DNA from: Planctomycetia bacterium
GTDB taxonomy: Bacteria > Planctomycetota > Phycisphaerae > Phycisphaerales > SM1A02
Assembly: GCA_005799475.1 (NCBI GenBank)
Contig: SYGQ01000176.1
Coordinates: forward strand, 1-12,042
DNA length: 12,042 bases
Direction of reading: 5' to 3'
The notes under the pieces are model-generated. The model did not search any database. It saw only the letters and a list, made by a program, of their open reading frames with translations, and was not told the origin of the DNA. Both the position numbers and the translations under genes were made by a program. Positions within the stretch are counted from its first letter, which is position 1; every line of letters starts with the position of its first letter. Of this stretch, positions 5,960 through 12,042 are shown piece by piece.

Positions 5960-7759
5960 ATGCTGAAACGAACACACTTTGGCGGTGACCTCAGATCCAA
6001 ACACGCTGGCGAGCGCATCACGCTCTGCGGTTGGGTGAACACCTGTCGCGAACAAGGCCGGGGCCTCTACTTCGTCGACATCCGCGACAAGCAGGGGCTG
6101 GCACAGGTCGTGTTCGGCACCGAGTCGAGCCCGCCGGAACTCGTGGAGTCTGCCCGGTCGCTGCGCCGTGAGGATGTGATCGGGGTCACCGGGGTCGTAC
6201 GGGTTCGCACGGGCGGCGCCAACCCCAAACTCGCAAGCGGCGAGGTTGAGCTCGTCGTTGAAAAACTCGAAGTCTTCAACAAGGCTGAGGCACCGCCAAT
6301 CCTCCCCGACGAGTACGAGGCCGACAAGATTGGCGAGGAAATCCGGCTCAAGTACCGCTACATCGATCTGAGGCGCCCGAAGATGCAGTCGATTCTGAGG
6401 ACGCGCTCGCGAATCACGAAGGCCACACGCGATTACTTCGCCGACCACGGGTTCCTCGAGATCGAAACGCCGCTTCTCATCAAGAGCACGCCAGAGGGGG
6501 CGCGCGACTTCGTCGTCCCGAGCCGACTTCACCCGGGGAGTTGGTATGCGCTTCCGCAGAGCCCCCAACTCTTCAAGCAGATCCTCATGGTGGCCGGCTG
6601 CGACCGCTATCTCCAGATCTGCCGCTGCCTCAGAGACGAAGACCCCCGCGCCGACCGTCAGGCCGAGTTCAGCCAGATCGACCTCGAAATGAGTTTCGTT
6701 GACCGCGCGGATGTGACTTCCATGATGGGAGGATTTGTCGCTCACCTCTGGAAGGAACTCTTTGCGACCGACATCGGCACCATTCCGACCATGACCTGGG
6801 CCGACGCCATGTCGCGCTACGGCATCGACCGCCCCGACACTCGATTCGACCTCTTCATCGAGGATGTTTCCGATCTCGCAGCGCGCTGCGATTTCCAGGT
6901 GTTCCAGCAGGCCCTCGCGCTGCGCAGTCCCGCTGGACGAGGTGGCGTCGTGAAGTGCATCCGGGTTCCCGGCGGTGCCAGCACGCTCACACGGAAGATG
7001 ACCGACGGCTACGGCGAGTGGGTCAAGACATTCCGCGCGGGTGGCCTCCCCGTCGCCAAGTACACCGCACAAGGATTCGAATCAGGGATCGCCAAGTTCC
7101 TCGCACCCATCGCAGGAGATCTCGCCGCTCGACTCAAGCTCGAGGCGGGCGACTTGGTGCTCTTCGCCGCCGATACTTGGGAGATCGCCACAAAGACACT
7201 CGGGGAGCTCCGCCTCAGGCTCGCCTCGGACCTCAAACTCATTCCCGAGGGTCGCTGGAACTTCCTCTGGGTCGTCGACTTCCCGATGTTCGAGTGGGAC
7301 GATGACGGGAAGCGCTGGGTTGCGCTGCATCACCCATTTACGAGCCCAAACCCCGACCAATTCTCCATCTTGGAGAGCGACCCGGGTGCATGCCTGTCCG
7401 CGGGATACGACCTCGTCCTCAACGGCAGTGAGATCGCTGGGGGTTCGATCCGCATCCACCGGATGGATGTGCAGCAGCGCGTCTTCAACTTGATTGGGCT
7501 CACCGACGAGGAGGCGCAATCGAAGTTTGGATTCCTCCTGAGCGCACTGCGCCACGGCGCGCCTCCGCACGGCGGGATCGCCTTCGGCCTCGACCGGCTT
7601 GTCATGCATGTCGTGGGCACCGACAACATCCGTGATGTGATTGCGTTCCCCAAGACACAGTCCGGCGGCGATCTCATGATCGAGGCACCGAGCCCCATTG
7701 CGGACGACCAACTGCGCGAACTCCATGTCAGGAGTGCGGTGCCGGCTCCGTCGGCGTGA
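5960..7759 (+). CDS. aspS: Aspartyl-tRNA synthetase, bacterial type
   Basis: A cytoplasmic class IIb synthetase that charges tRNA with aspartate. It has 599 residues against 590 for E. coli. Domains in order are the N-terminal OB-fold that binds the anticodon (about 1-105, with TLCGWVNTCREQGRGLYFVD at 21-40), a class II catalytic core starting near 130, the bacterial GAD insertion (roughly 290-425), and the end of the core. Key motifs are LKYRYIDLRRP at 130-140 (motif 1 region), QSPQLFKQ at 200-207 (substrate pocket), RCLRDEDPRADRQAEFSQID at 222-241 (motif 2), and GIAFGLDRLVM at 539-549 (motif 3). The ATG at 5960 gives the standard MLKRTH start; a GTG at 5924 would add 12 residues. No strong Shine-Dalgarno is visible. 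Whether it also charges tRNA-Asn cannot be decided; the anticodon loop reads REQGRG. It is divergent from lpxB and convergent with trxB. Confidence 0.98.
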   Translation: MLKRTHFGGDLRSKHAGERITLCGWVNTCREQGRGLYFVDIRDKQGLAQVVFGTESSPPELVESARSLRREDVIGVTGVVRVRTGGANPKLASGEVELVVEKLEVFNKAEAPPILPDEYEADKIGEEIRLKYRYIDLRRPKMQSILRTRSRITKATRDYFADHGFLEIETPLLIKSTPEGARDFVVPSRLHPGSWYALPQSPQLFKQILMVAGCDRYLQICRCLRDEDPRADRQAEFSQIDLEMSFVDRADVTSMMGGFVAHLWKELFATDIGTIPTMTWADAMSRYGIDRPDTRFDLFIEDVSDLAARCDFQVFQQALALRSPAGRGGVVKCIRVPGGASTLTRKMTDGYGEWVKTFRAGGLPVAKYTAQGFESGIAKFLAPIAGDLAARLKLEAGDLVLFAADTWEIATKTLGELRLRLASDLKLIPEGRWNFLWVVDFPMFEWDDDGKRWVALHHPFTSPNPDQFSILESDPGACLSAGYDLVLNGSEIAGGSIRIHRMDVQQRVFNLIGLTDEEAQSKFGFLLSALRHGAPPHGGIAFGLDRLVMHVVGTDNIRDVIAFPKTQSGGDLMIEAPSPIADDQLRELHVRSAVPAPSA

Positions 7760-7775
7760 GCCGTCGAGGCTGTCG

Positions 7776-8771
7776 CTAGTGAATTCCCTGCGATGCGAGC
7801 CAGCGCTCGCATTCGAGCGCCGCTTGACATCCCATTCCGGCAGCGGTGATCGCCTGTCGATACACAGAGTCCGCGACATCGCCGGCGGCAAACACCCCTT
7901 CAACGCTGGTCGCAGAGGACCGTGTCGCGAGCGAGATGTACCCCTTCTCATCGAGCGCGACGGCCGAGTGGCCCCCGTGGCGCAGGAACTCCGTCGCGGG
8001 TGAGTGCCCGATGGCCACAAAAAGTCCGGCGACCGCGAGCGAACTGCGCGCCTTCGTCAGAGTGTCCTCAAGTTCCACAGCCTCGATCCGTTCCTCGCCG
8101 ACGACATTCACGACCTTCTTGTTCCAGACGGCGACCGCGTTCTTCTGCGCGAAGAGCCGATCCTGCATCACCTTCGAGGCACGAAACGAGTCGCGCCGAT
8201 GAATGATGAACACCTTCGACGCGAACTTCGTGAGGTAGGTCGCTTCCTCCATCGCCGTGTCGCCTCCACCAACGACCGCGAGTTCCTTGCCACGAAAGAC
8301 GGGCAGCGCACCGTCGCACACCGCGCAGGCGCTCACGCCGCCACCGATTCGCGCGAGTCGAATCTCGTTGGGTGCACCCACCCAGTTCGCGACCGCGCCC
8401 GTGGCAATGATGACACTCTGTGCGCGGATCTCGCCGCCGCCGCCGAGCCGCAGCGTGAACGGCCGCTGGGAAAAGTCGACGCCGACGACATCTTCGTCCA
8501 TGATCCTCGTTGCGAATCGCTCCGCCTGGCTGCGGAAGTGCGCCATGAGTTCGGGACCGGTGATTCCCGAGGGGAATCCCGGATAGTTCTCGACTTCCGT
8601 CGTCAACATCAGTTGCCCGCCCGGCAAGATCGGTGCCGGATCCGCACGCGGCGTCCCAATGATGCACAACGGTGAGAGGTTCGCGCGCGCGGCGTAGATG
8701 GCGGCCGTCCATCCCGCGGGACCCGAACCGATGATGGCGACTCTCTCGACGCCCATCTCTCGCGCGCTCAC
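7776..8771 (-). CDS. trxB: Thioredoxin-disulfide reductase TrxB
   Basis: A cytoplasmic flavoenzyme that passes electrons from NADPH through FAD and a redox-active disulfide to thioredoxin. It has 331 residues from the chosen start, near the usual 310-330. Seen: FAD-binding IIGSGPAG at 13-20, NYPGFP, the ATG motif VIIATGA, active site CAVC with Cys149 and Cys152 (CATC in many homologues), NADPH-binding VVGGGDTAMEEA at 166-177, HRRDSFRAS at 191-199, and the C-terminal FAD motif VFAAGDVADSVYRQA near 293-307. I chose GTG at 8771 because it overlaps the upstream stop as GTGA and has GAAGAAGG 9 bases upstream. The ATG at 8756 gives a 326-residue protein and is nearly as plausible. The overlap implies co-transcription with the exported-protein gene upstream. 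No thioredoxin gene is in the window. Confidence 0.96.
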   Translation of the reverse strand: MSAREMGVERVAIIGSGPAGWTAAIYAARANLSPLCIIGTPRADPAPILPGGQLMLTTEVENYPGFPSGITGPELMAHFRSQAERFATRIMDEDVVGVDFSQRPFTLRLGGGGEIRAQSVIIATGAVANWVGAPNEIRLARIGGGVSACAVCDGALPVFRGKELAVVGGGDTAMEEATYLTKFASKVFIIHRRDSFRASKVMQDRLFAQKNAVAVWNKKVVNVVGEERIEAVELEDTLTKARSSLAVAGLFVAIGHSPATEFLRHGGHSAVALDEKGYISLATRSSATSVEGVFAAGDVADSVYRQAITAAGMGCQAALECERWLASQGIH

Positions 8772-10237
8772 TTCAGAAGGCCTTCTTCGCGAGCGAGCGC
8801 CCTCACCGGCGGCCACAGGAGCAAGTCGCCGATCGCCGCGTCATCGGAGTGGCTCTCGCCAGAACCGTCCTCGTTGTCGGTGCCCATCGCCCAGACCATG
8901 CAGCCAGTCGCCCACACGCGACCCAGCGGGGTCTGCACCGCCTGCCGCTCGGCACCGAGAGCGCGGTACTGAAGGCGACCGTACGCCTTGTCGTACGGGT
9001 CGAAGTCGTAACGCTTTTGGAAAAAGGTCGCGTACGCGCGCTCGCGATCCTTGGGCCACGCCTGCCTGAACTCGTTGTAGTACCCGCAGAGGCCGGCGGC
9101 CATCACGGTGCCGTTGATCTCGGCGATGAGCACATTCTTCCACGAAAAGGCCCGCTCCATGTCGCGCAGCATCGCGAGAACGGCTGCGTACTTGATCGGA
9201 TTGGCGCGCGAGAACTCCGTGGGCATCTGGTGCAGTGCCGTGTACGGGCGCACGCGCCAGCGACGCCACCAGTCGTCGTACACATTGAGCAACTTCTCTT
9301 GGCTGGCCTCGAGCGAGCCGTGCACATCGGCAACGCGACGCCACATTTCTTGCGTGTTGAACCGCTGGAGCACCCCCTCAGGTGATGGTTGTCCGCCAAC
9401 CACCTCAGCGAAGTGGTCCTTGTCGATGGACGAACCCTTGGTCGGGGCCAAGGCCTCCCGGAGCACCGCTTCCGCGACAAGCCGATCGCCTTCGGGCATC
9501 TGGAGGCGCTTCATCTTCTCGTTGTCGGAGGGTCGAAGAAATGGGTACTCCTTGAGTGCCGCGTTCTTCATTGTGTCCACTGGGAGCAACTTCAGGTAGG
9601 TCCACATGAAGTCGCGATGGATGGAAAGCGTCTCAGCCAGCGATTCAAGCGCAAAGAGCTTCTCTTCGAGCATCGATTGCTCGCAGACCTGCCGAAGCAA
9701 GCGCGCGTACGAGATCCCCACCTTGAACGCCTGGTCAAACTCGCCGGCTTCGCCGCGCCGATACATCTCAGCAGTCGCGTACGCGCCGAGCGCTCGGATC
9801 GCCTTGAAGTATCCGTAGCGCACCTTCGCCAACTCGACGCCTTCGCCAAACTCGATCGCGAGGCCGGACTTCGCCGCGGCGGCGTCGACGGCACCCTTTC
9901 CATAGCCGAGACCGAAAATGAGCCCGAACTGGGAAGCATCGAGAGCCACTCCGGCCGCCTCGTTGGCCTTCGCCCACTCGGCCACCTTTGCCCAACCCTC
10001 CATCTTCGGCCAGATCGTCCCCTGGTTGAATCCGTCGCCGAGTTCGAACGGAGGCGGAGTCATCGCGATGTACGCGGCGAGGATCCCCGGACTTGTCTTG
10101 TTCTTCTGCGTCACATCCTTGAACTGCCCGTTCAGGGAGCGCACAAGTGCAGCGTCCTCCGCGAGAACAGGAACGGCGCCCCAGAGCGCAACGAGGCAGG
10201 CGAGCGGCATGACGACCCGAGTGATTCGGCGATTCAT
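8768..10237 (-). CDS. Exported protein of unknown function
   Basis: I do not recognise this 489-residue protein. The first 26 residues form a clear Sec signal peptide: positive MNRRITR, a hydrophobic core, and a VLA/ED cleavage site. The cysteine at 14 does not fit a lipobox (the -3 residue is Pro). The mature part looks globular and helix-rich, with no further membrane span. A Trp/Arg cluster YDDWWRRWRVRP is at 320-331. Near the C-terminus, DPYDKAYGRLQYR (413-425), GTDNEDGSGE (452-461) and GDLLLWPP (470-477) resemble the closing DP...RYR...VGPNG.DDGG...D-hydrophobic-P layout I recall from planctomycetal secreted proteins and pseudopilin-like tails; that is a weak inference. There are three cysteines in the mature protein (185, 384, 446). 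The ATG at 10237 was chosen because it begins the signal peptide; only a GGA 6 bases upstream serves as a ribosome site. The gene is coupled to trxB downstream. Confidence 0.88.
   Translation of the reverse strand: MNRRITRVVMPLACLVALWGAVPVLAEDAALVRSLNGQFKDVTQKNKTSPGILAAYIAMTPPPFELGDGFNQGTIWPKMEGWAKVAEWAKANEAAGVALDASQFGLIFGLGYGKGAVDAAAAKSGLAIEFGEGVELAKVRYGYFKAIRALGAYATAEMYRRGEAGEFDQAFKVGISYARLLRQVCEQSMLEEKLFALESLAETLSIHRDFMWTYLKLLPVDTMKNAALKEYPFLRPSDNEKMKRLQMPEGDRLVAEAVLREALAPTKGSSIDKDHFAEVVGGQPSPEGVLQRFNTQEMWRRVADVHGSLEASQEKLLNVYDDWWRRWRVRPYTALHQMPTEFSRANPIKYAAVLAMLRDMERAFSWKNVLIAEINGTVMAAGLCGYYNEFRQAWPKDRERAYATFFQKRYDFDPYDKAYGRLQYRALGAERQAVQTPLGRVWATGCMVWAMGTDNEDGSGESHSDDAAIGDLLLWPPVRALAREEGLLK
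8781..8788 (-). promoter_or_regulatory. Ribosome binding site favouring the GTG start of trxB
   Basis: The minus strand reads GAAGAAGG, 9 bases before the GTG at 8771 and inside the last codons of the exported-protein gene. It is better than anything upstream of the alternative ATG at 8756, where only a GAGAG touches the start codon. Confidence 0.5.
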
Positions 10238-10260
10238 GGAGAATCCAAAGCGTAGCACAC

Positions 10261-10325
10261 GCTCCGGTGGGCGGCCGCTCACTACACTCGCCGCCCCACT
10301 TCCCCTGGTTCGAAATCACCGGAGC
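10261..10325. repeat. 9-base inverted repeat pair upstream of ald
   Basis: GCTCCGGTG at 10261-10269 and its exact reverse complement CACCGGAGC at 10317-10325 are separated by 47 bases. The right arm contains the GGAG ribosome binding site of ald, and the pair brackets the TACACT -10-like hexamer. It may be a pair of protein-binding half-sites or an RNA pairing that hides the ribosome site; either role is inferred, and coincidence in GC-rich DNA is possible. Confidence 0.5.
10321..10324 (+). promoter_or_regulatory. Ribosome binding site of ald
   Basis: GGAG with a 7-base spacer to the ATG at 10332. It fixes the ald start and rules out the long upstream extension of the same frame. Confidence 0.75.
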
Positions 10326-10331
10326 AACAGC

Positions 10332-11438
10332 ATGATTGTCGGCGTCCCCACTGAAGTCAAGACCGATGAATTCCGCGTTGGCATGCGCCCCGTTGGGGTC
10401 GAGATGCTCGTGCGCGATGGGCACTCGGTCCTCGTGCAGTCCGGAGCTGGTTTGGGCAGCGGATTCTCCGACGAGCTGTTCGAGCGCGCGGGCGCGCAGA
10501 TCGTCCAGAGCGCACGCGATGTGTGGTCCCGCGCGGGCATGATCGTGAAGGTGAAGGAGCCGCAGCCGGCAGAGATCCCGATGATCACGCCCGAGCAGAT
10601 CCTCTTCACCTACTTCCACTTCGCCGCCGACAAGGGACTCACACTCGGGTGCCTCGAGTCGCGCTGCATCGCATGCGCCTACGAGACACTCACCGACGAA
10701 CACGGGCTCCTTCCGCTCTTGACCCCGATGAGCGAAGTCGCAGGAAAACTCTCGATCCAAGAGGGCGCGAAGTACCTTGAGCGGCCCTGGGGAGGTGCGG
10801 GCGTTCTTCTGGGCGGCGTGCCCGGCGTCGCGCCTGGCAATGTGCTCGTCATTGGCGGCGGAGTCGTTGGAACCTGTGCGGCGCGCATGGCCGCCGGCCT
10901 TGGGGCCGATGTGGCGATCCTTGACATTAGTCTTGATCGCCTCCGGTACCTCGCCGACACCATGCCGGCAAATGTGCGCACGATCTACTCAGATCCCCAG
11001 GCAATTCGCGAGCGGCTTGCGTGGGCAGACTTGATCGTCGGCGCCGTGCTCATTCACGGAGCCCGCGCGCCGAAGCTGATCCGTCGCGAAGACCTTCGCC
11101 ACATCCGGCCAGGCAGCGTCATCGTCGATGTGGCCATCGATCAAGGCGGGTGCGTCGAGACGGCCCGCGTGACGACGCATCGCGAGCCGGTGTACACGGT
11201 CGACGGCGTGGTCCACTACTGCGTTGGGAACATGCCCGGCGCTGTGGCGCGAACATCGACGCAGGCCCTTACCAACGCCACGCTCCCGTGGGCGATCAAG
11301 CTCGCGCGCTTCGGTGCCGACCAACTCGCCCGCAACGACGCCGCGTTCGCCAGCGCGATCAACATGACGCGGGGCACGCTCGTCAACCAGGCGGTGGCTG
11401 AAGCCCACGATCTCGAATGCGCACCGCTGTGCCCGTGA
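10332..11438 (+). CDS. ald: Alanine dehydrogenase
   Basis: Catalyses NAD-dependent reversible deamination of L-alanine to pyruvate and ammonium in the cytoplasm, linking alanine use to ammonia handling. It has 368 residues, the typical length of about 370. Key residues fall at the canonical family numbers: Arg15 (in DEFRV), Lys75 (in VKVKEP) and His96 (in FTYFHFAAD). The NAD-binding loop GGGVVGTCAARMA is at 175-187, Asp198 ends the following strand (consistent with NAD over NADP), and Asp270 is in VDVAIDQGG. The MPGAVARTSTQALTNAT segment at 301-317 is family-specific; homologues usually have Pro where Ala306 stands. The ATG at 10332 follows GGAG with a 7-base spacer. The frame stays open upstream to 9918, but that stretch is antisense to the exported-protein gene. 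purD follows after 4 bases, so the two are probably one transcription unit. Confidence 0.97.
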   Translation: MIVGVPTEVKTDEFRVGMRPVGVEMLVRDGHSVLVQSGAGLGSGFSDELFERAGAQIVQSARDVWSRAGMIVKVKEPQPAEIPMITPEQILFTYFHFAADKGLTLGCLESRCIACAYETLTDEHGLLPLLTPMSEVAGKLSIQEGAKYLERPWGGAGVLLGGVPGVAPGNVLVIGGGVVGTCAARMAAGLGADVAILDISLDRLRYLADTMPANVRTIYSDPQAIRERLAWADLIVGAVLIHGARAPKLIRREDLRHIRPGSVIVDVAIDQGGCVETARVTTHREPVYTVDGVVHYCVGNMPGAVARTSTQALTNATLPWAIKLARFGADQLARNDAAFASAINMTRGTLVNQAVAEAHDLECAPLCP

Positions 11439-11442
11439 GACC

Positions 11443-12042
11443 ATGACCGCCCTCCCCGCGAAGGTGAATGTCCTGCTCGTGGGGACCGGCGGCCGTGAAC
11501 ATGCGCTCGCATGGCGGATCGCGCAGTCGCCGCATCTTGGCACGCTCTTCGTCGATCGCGACGCGAATGCCGGTCTGCGCGACTTCGGGTCGCCGTGCCC
11601 AGAGCCCTTCACGATGCAGCGGAAGTACTACCTCCAGCGATGGATGGAAAAGGAGCAGATCGGATTCATCATCATCGGCCCCGAGGGACCCCTCGCCGAG
11701 GGACTCGCGGATGTGTTCGCGCTGCCAACGCGCCCAGTCTTTGGACCCTCACGGGCCGCATCGCGGCTTGAGTGGGACAAGGCATGGGCGAAGCTTGTGA
11801 TGAGGCAGACTTCAGTCCCGACAGCCGAGGGTCGCACTCTAACGACGCTTCCCGCCGCGCTCGCCTATGTCACTGAACGGAACGAGCCGTGCGTCGTGAA
11901 GGCATCGGGACTCTGCGCGGGCAAGGGCGTCACCGTGTGCAAGGACACTGCCGAGGCCGTTGCCGCGGTGAAGAGATGCATGGACACGCGGGATTTTGGG
12001 GATGCCGGTTCGTCGATCGTCATTGAGGAACGCCTCGACGGG
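11443..12042 (+). CDS. purD: Phosphoribosylamine-glycine ligase (GAR synthetase), N-terminal part; runs off the window
   Basis: The second enzyme of de novo purine synthesis, joining glycine to phosphoribosylamine with ATP in the cytoplasm. Exactly 200 codons are present with no stop before the window edge; the family is about 420-430 long. Seen: N-domain LLVGTGGREHALAWRIAQSP at 11-30, IIIGPEGPLAEGLADVF at 76-92, FGPSRAASRLEWDKAWAK at 100-117, and the start of the ATP-grasp fold with CVVKASGLCAGKGVTV at 150-165 and VIEERLDG at 193-200. The usual PGNAGT after the first half-domain reads DANAGL here (40-45), so this is a divergent member, but the order and spacing of motifs fit. The ATG at 11443 is 4 bases after the ald stop. 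There is no strong Shine-Dalgarno, which suggests coupling to ald translation. Other ATP-grasp ligases are less likely because of the GGREHALAW motif. Confidence 0.93.
   Translation, partial: MTALPAKVNVLLVGTGGREHALAWRIAQSPHLGTLFVDRDANAGLRDFGSPCPEPFTMQRKYYLQRWMEKEQIGFIIIGPEGPLAEGLADVFALPTRPVFGPSRAASRLEWDKAWAKLVMRQTSVPTAEGRTLTTLPAALAYVTERNEPCVVKASGLCAGKGVTVCKDTAEAVAAVKRCMDTRDFGDAGSSIVIEERLDG

Larger units (their letters stand above)
10238..10331. promoter_or_regulatory. Divergent intergenic region between the exported-protein gene and ald
   Basis: These 94 bases separate two divergent genes and must hold both promoters. A TACACT hexamer at 10283-10288 is a plausible -10 box for ald, giving a leader of roughly 35-40 bases, but no -35 match is visible upstream. 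A perfect 9-base inverted repeat brackets this hexamer (see the repeat entry). Confidence 0.5.

Noticed and set aside
5930..7072. 380-codon open frame on the minus strand across aspS
   Set aside because: Antisense shadow of the aspartyl-tRNA synthetase, whose motifs 2 and 3 fix the real frame.
7744..7762. Possible hairpin GGCTC...GAGCC at the end of aspS
   Set aside because: Only a 5-base stem with a 9-base loop, overlapping the stop codon, and no T run; too weak for a terminator.
8803..8816. Longer trxB start at 8816
   Set aside because: It would overlap the upstream gene by about 50 bases and adds Arg-rich sequence unlike TrxB N-termini.
10196..10198. Cys14 of the exported protein as a lipoprotein attachment site
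   Set aside because: The residues before it are P-L-A, not a lipobox, and a hydrophobic stretch with a good signal peptidase I site follows.
10249..10254. TACGCTT shared upstream of the exported-protein gene and of the binding-protein gene (4714-4720) as a common -10 box
   Set aside because: A 7-base match in two places is easily chance. Neither copy has a -35 partner, and the first lies only about 12 bases from the start codon.
9918..10331. 138-codon upstream extension of the ald frame
   Set aside because: It runs antisense through the signal peptide and start of the exported-protein gene. The canonical ald N-terminus and a ribosome site mark ATG 10332, and catalytic residue numbers match only from there.

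Overview
The window is GC-rich chromosomal DNA (above 60% by eye) from a Gram-negative bacterium. It encodes a lipid A synthase (LpxB) and two proteins with Sec signal peptides, so an outer membrane and a periplasm are expected. The LpxB subtype, the unrecognised secreted protein and the overall style suggest Planctomycetota, perhaps Phycisphaerae. That placement is an inference from memory and was not tested. I see no mobile element, CRISPR array, tRNA or rRNA. Coding density is very high, and no stretch over 100 bases lacks a gene.

Region 1 (1-5894, all minus strand) reads in transcription order lpxB, then a branched-chain amino acid ABC importer: periplasmic binding protein, livH, livM, livG and livF, the last cut by the window edge. 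The two permeases and two ATPases are packed with 1-4 base start/stop overlaps. The binding-protein gene is set off from livH by a 48-base gap holding a strong GC hairpin. LivG is the most unusual protein here: two hydrophobic helices are inserted into its ATPase domain between Walker A and the Q-loop.

Region 2 (5960-7759, plus) is a complete bacterial-type aspartyl-tRNA synthetase, divergent from lpxB and convergent with trxB, with only 16 bases between the aspS and trxB stops.

Region 3 (7776-10237, minus) holds a gene for an exported 489-residue protein that I do not recognise. It overlaps or nearly abuts trxB (thioredoxin reductase), so the two are probably co-transcribed.

Region 4 (10332-12042, plus) holds ald (alanine dehydrogenase, all key residues present) followed after 4 bases by the first 200 codons of purD, which runs off the window. 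The 94-base divergent region upstream of ald carries a perfect 9-base inverted repeat whose right arm covers the ald ribosome binding site.

Functionally the window is mostly housekeeping: amino acid uptake, lipid A synthesis, tRNA charging, thiol redox, alanine/ammonia metabolism and purine synthesis. I found no clear new multi-gene system. The best leads are the membrane insertion in LivG, the unknown exported protein linked to trxB, and two small regulatory-looking inverted repeats.
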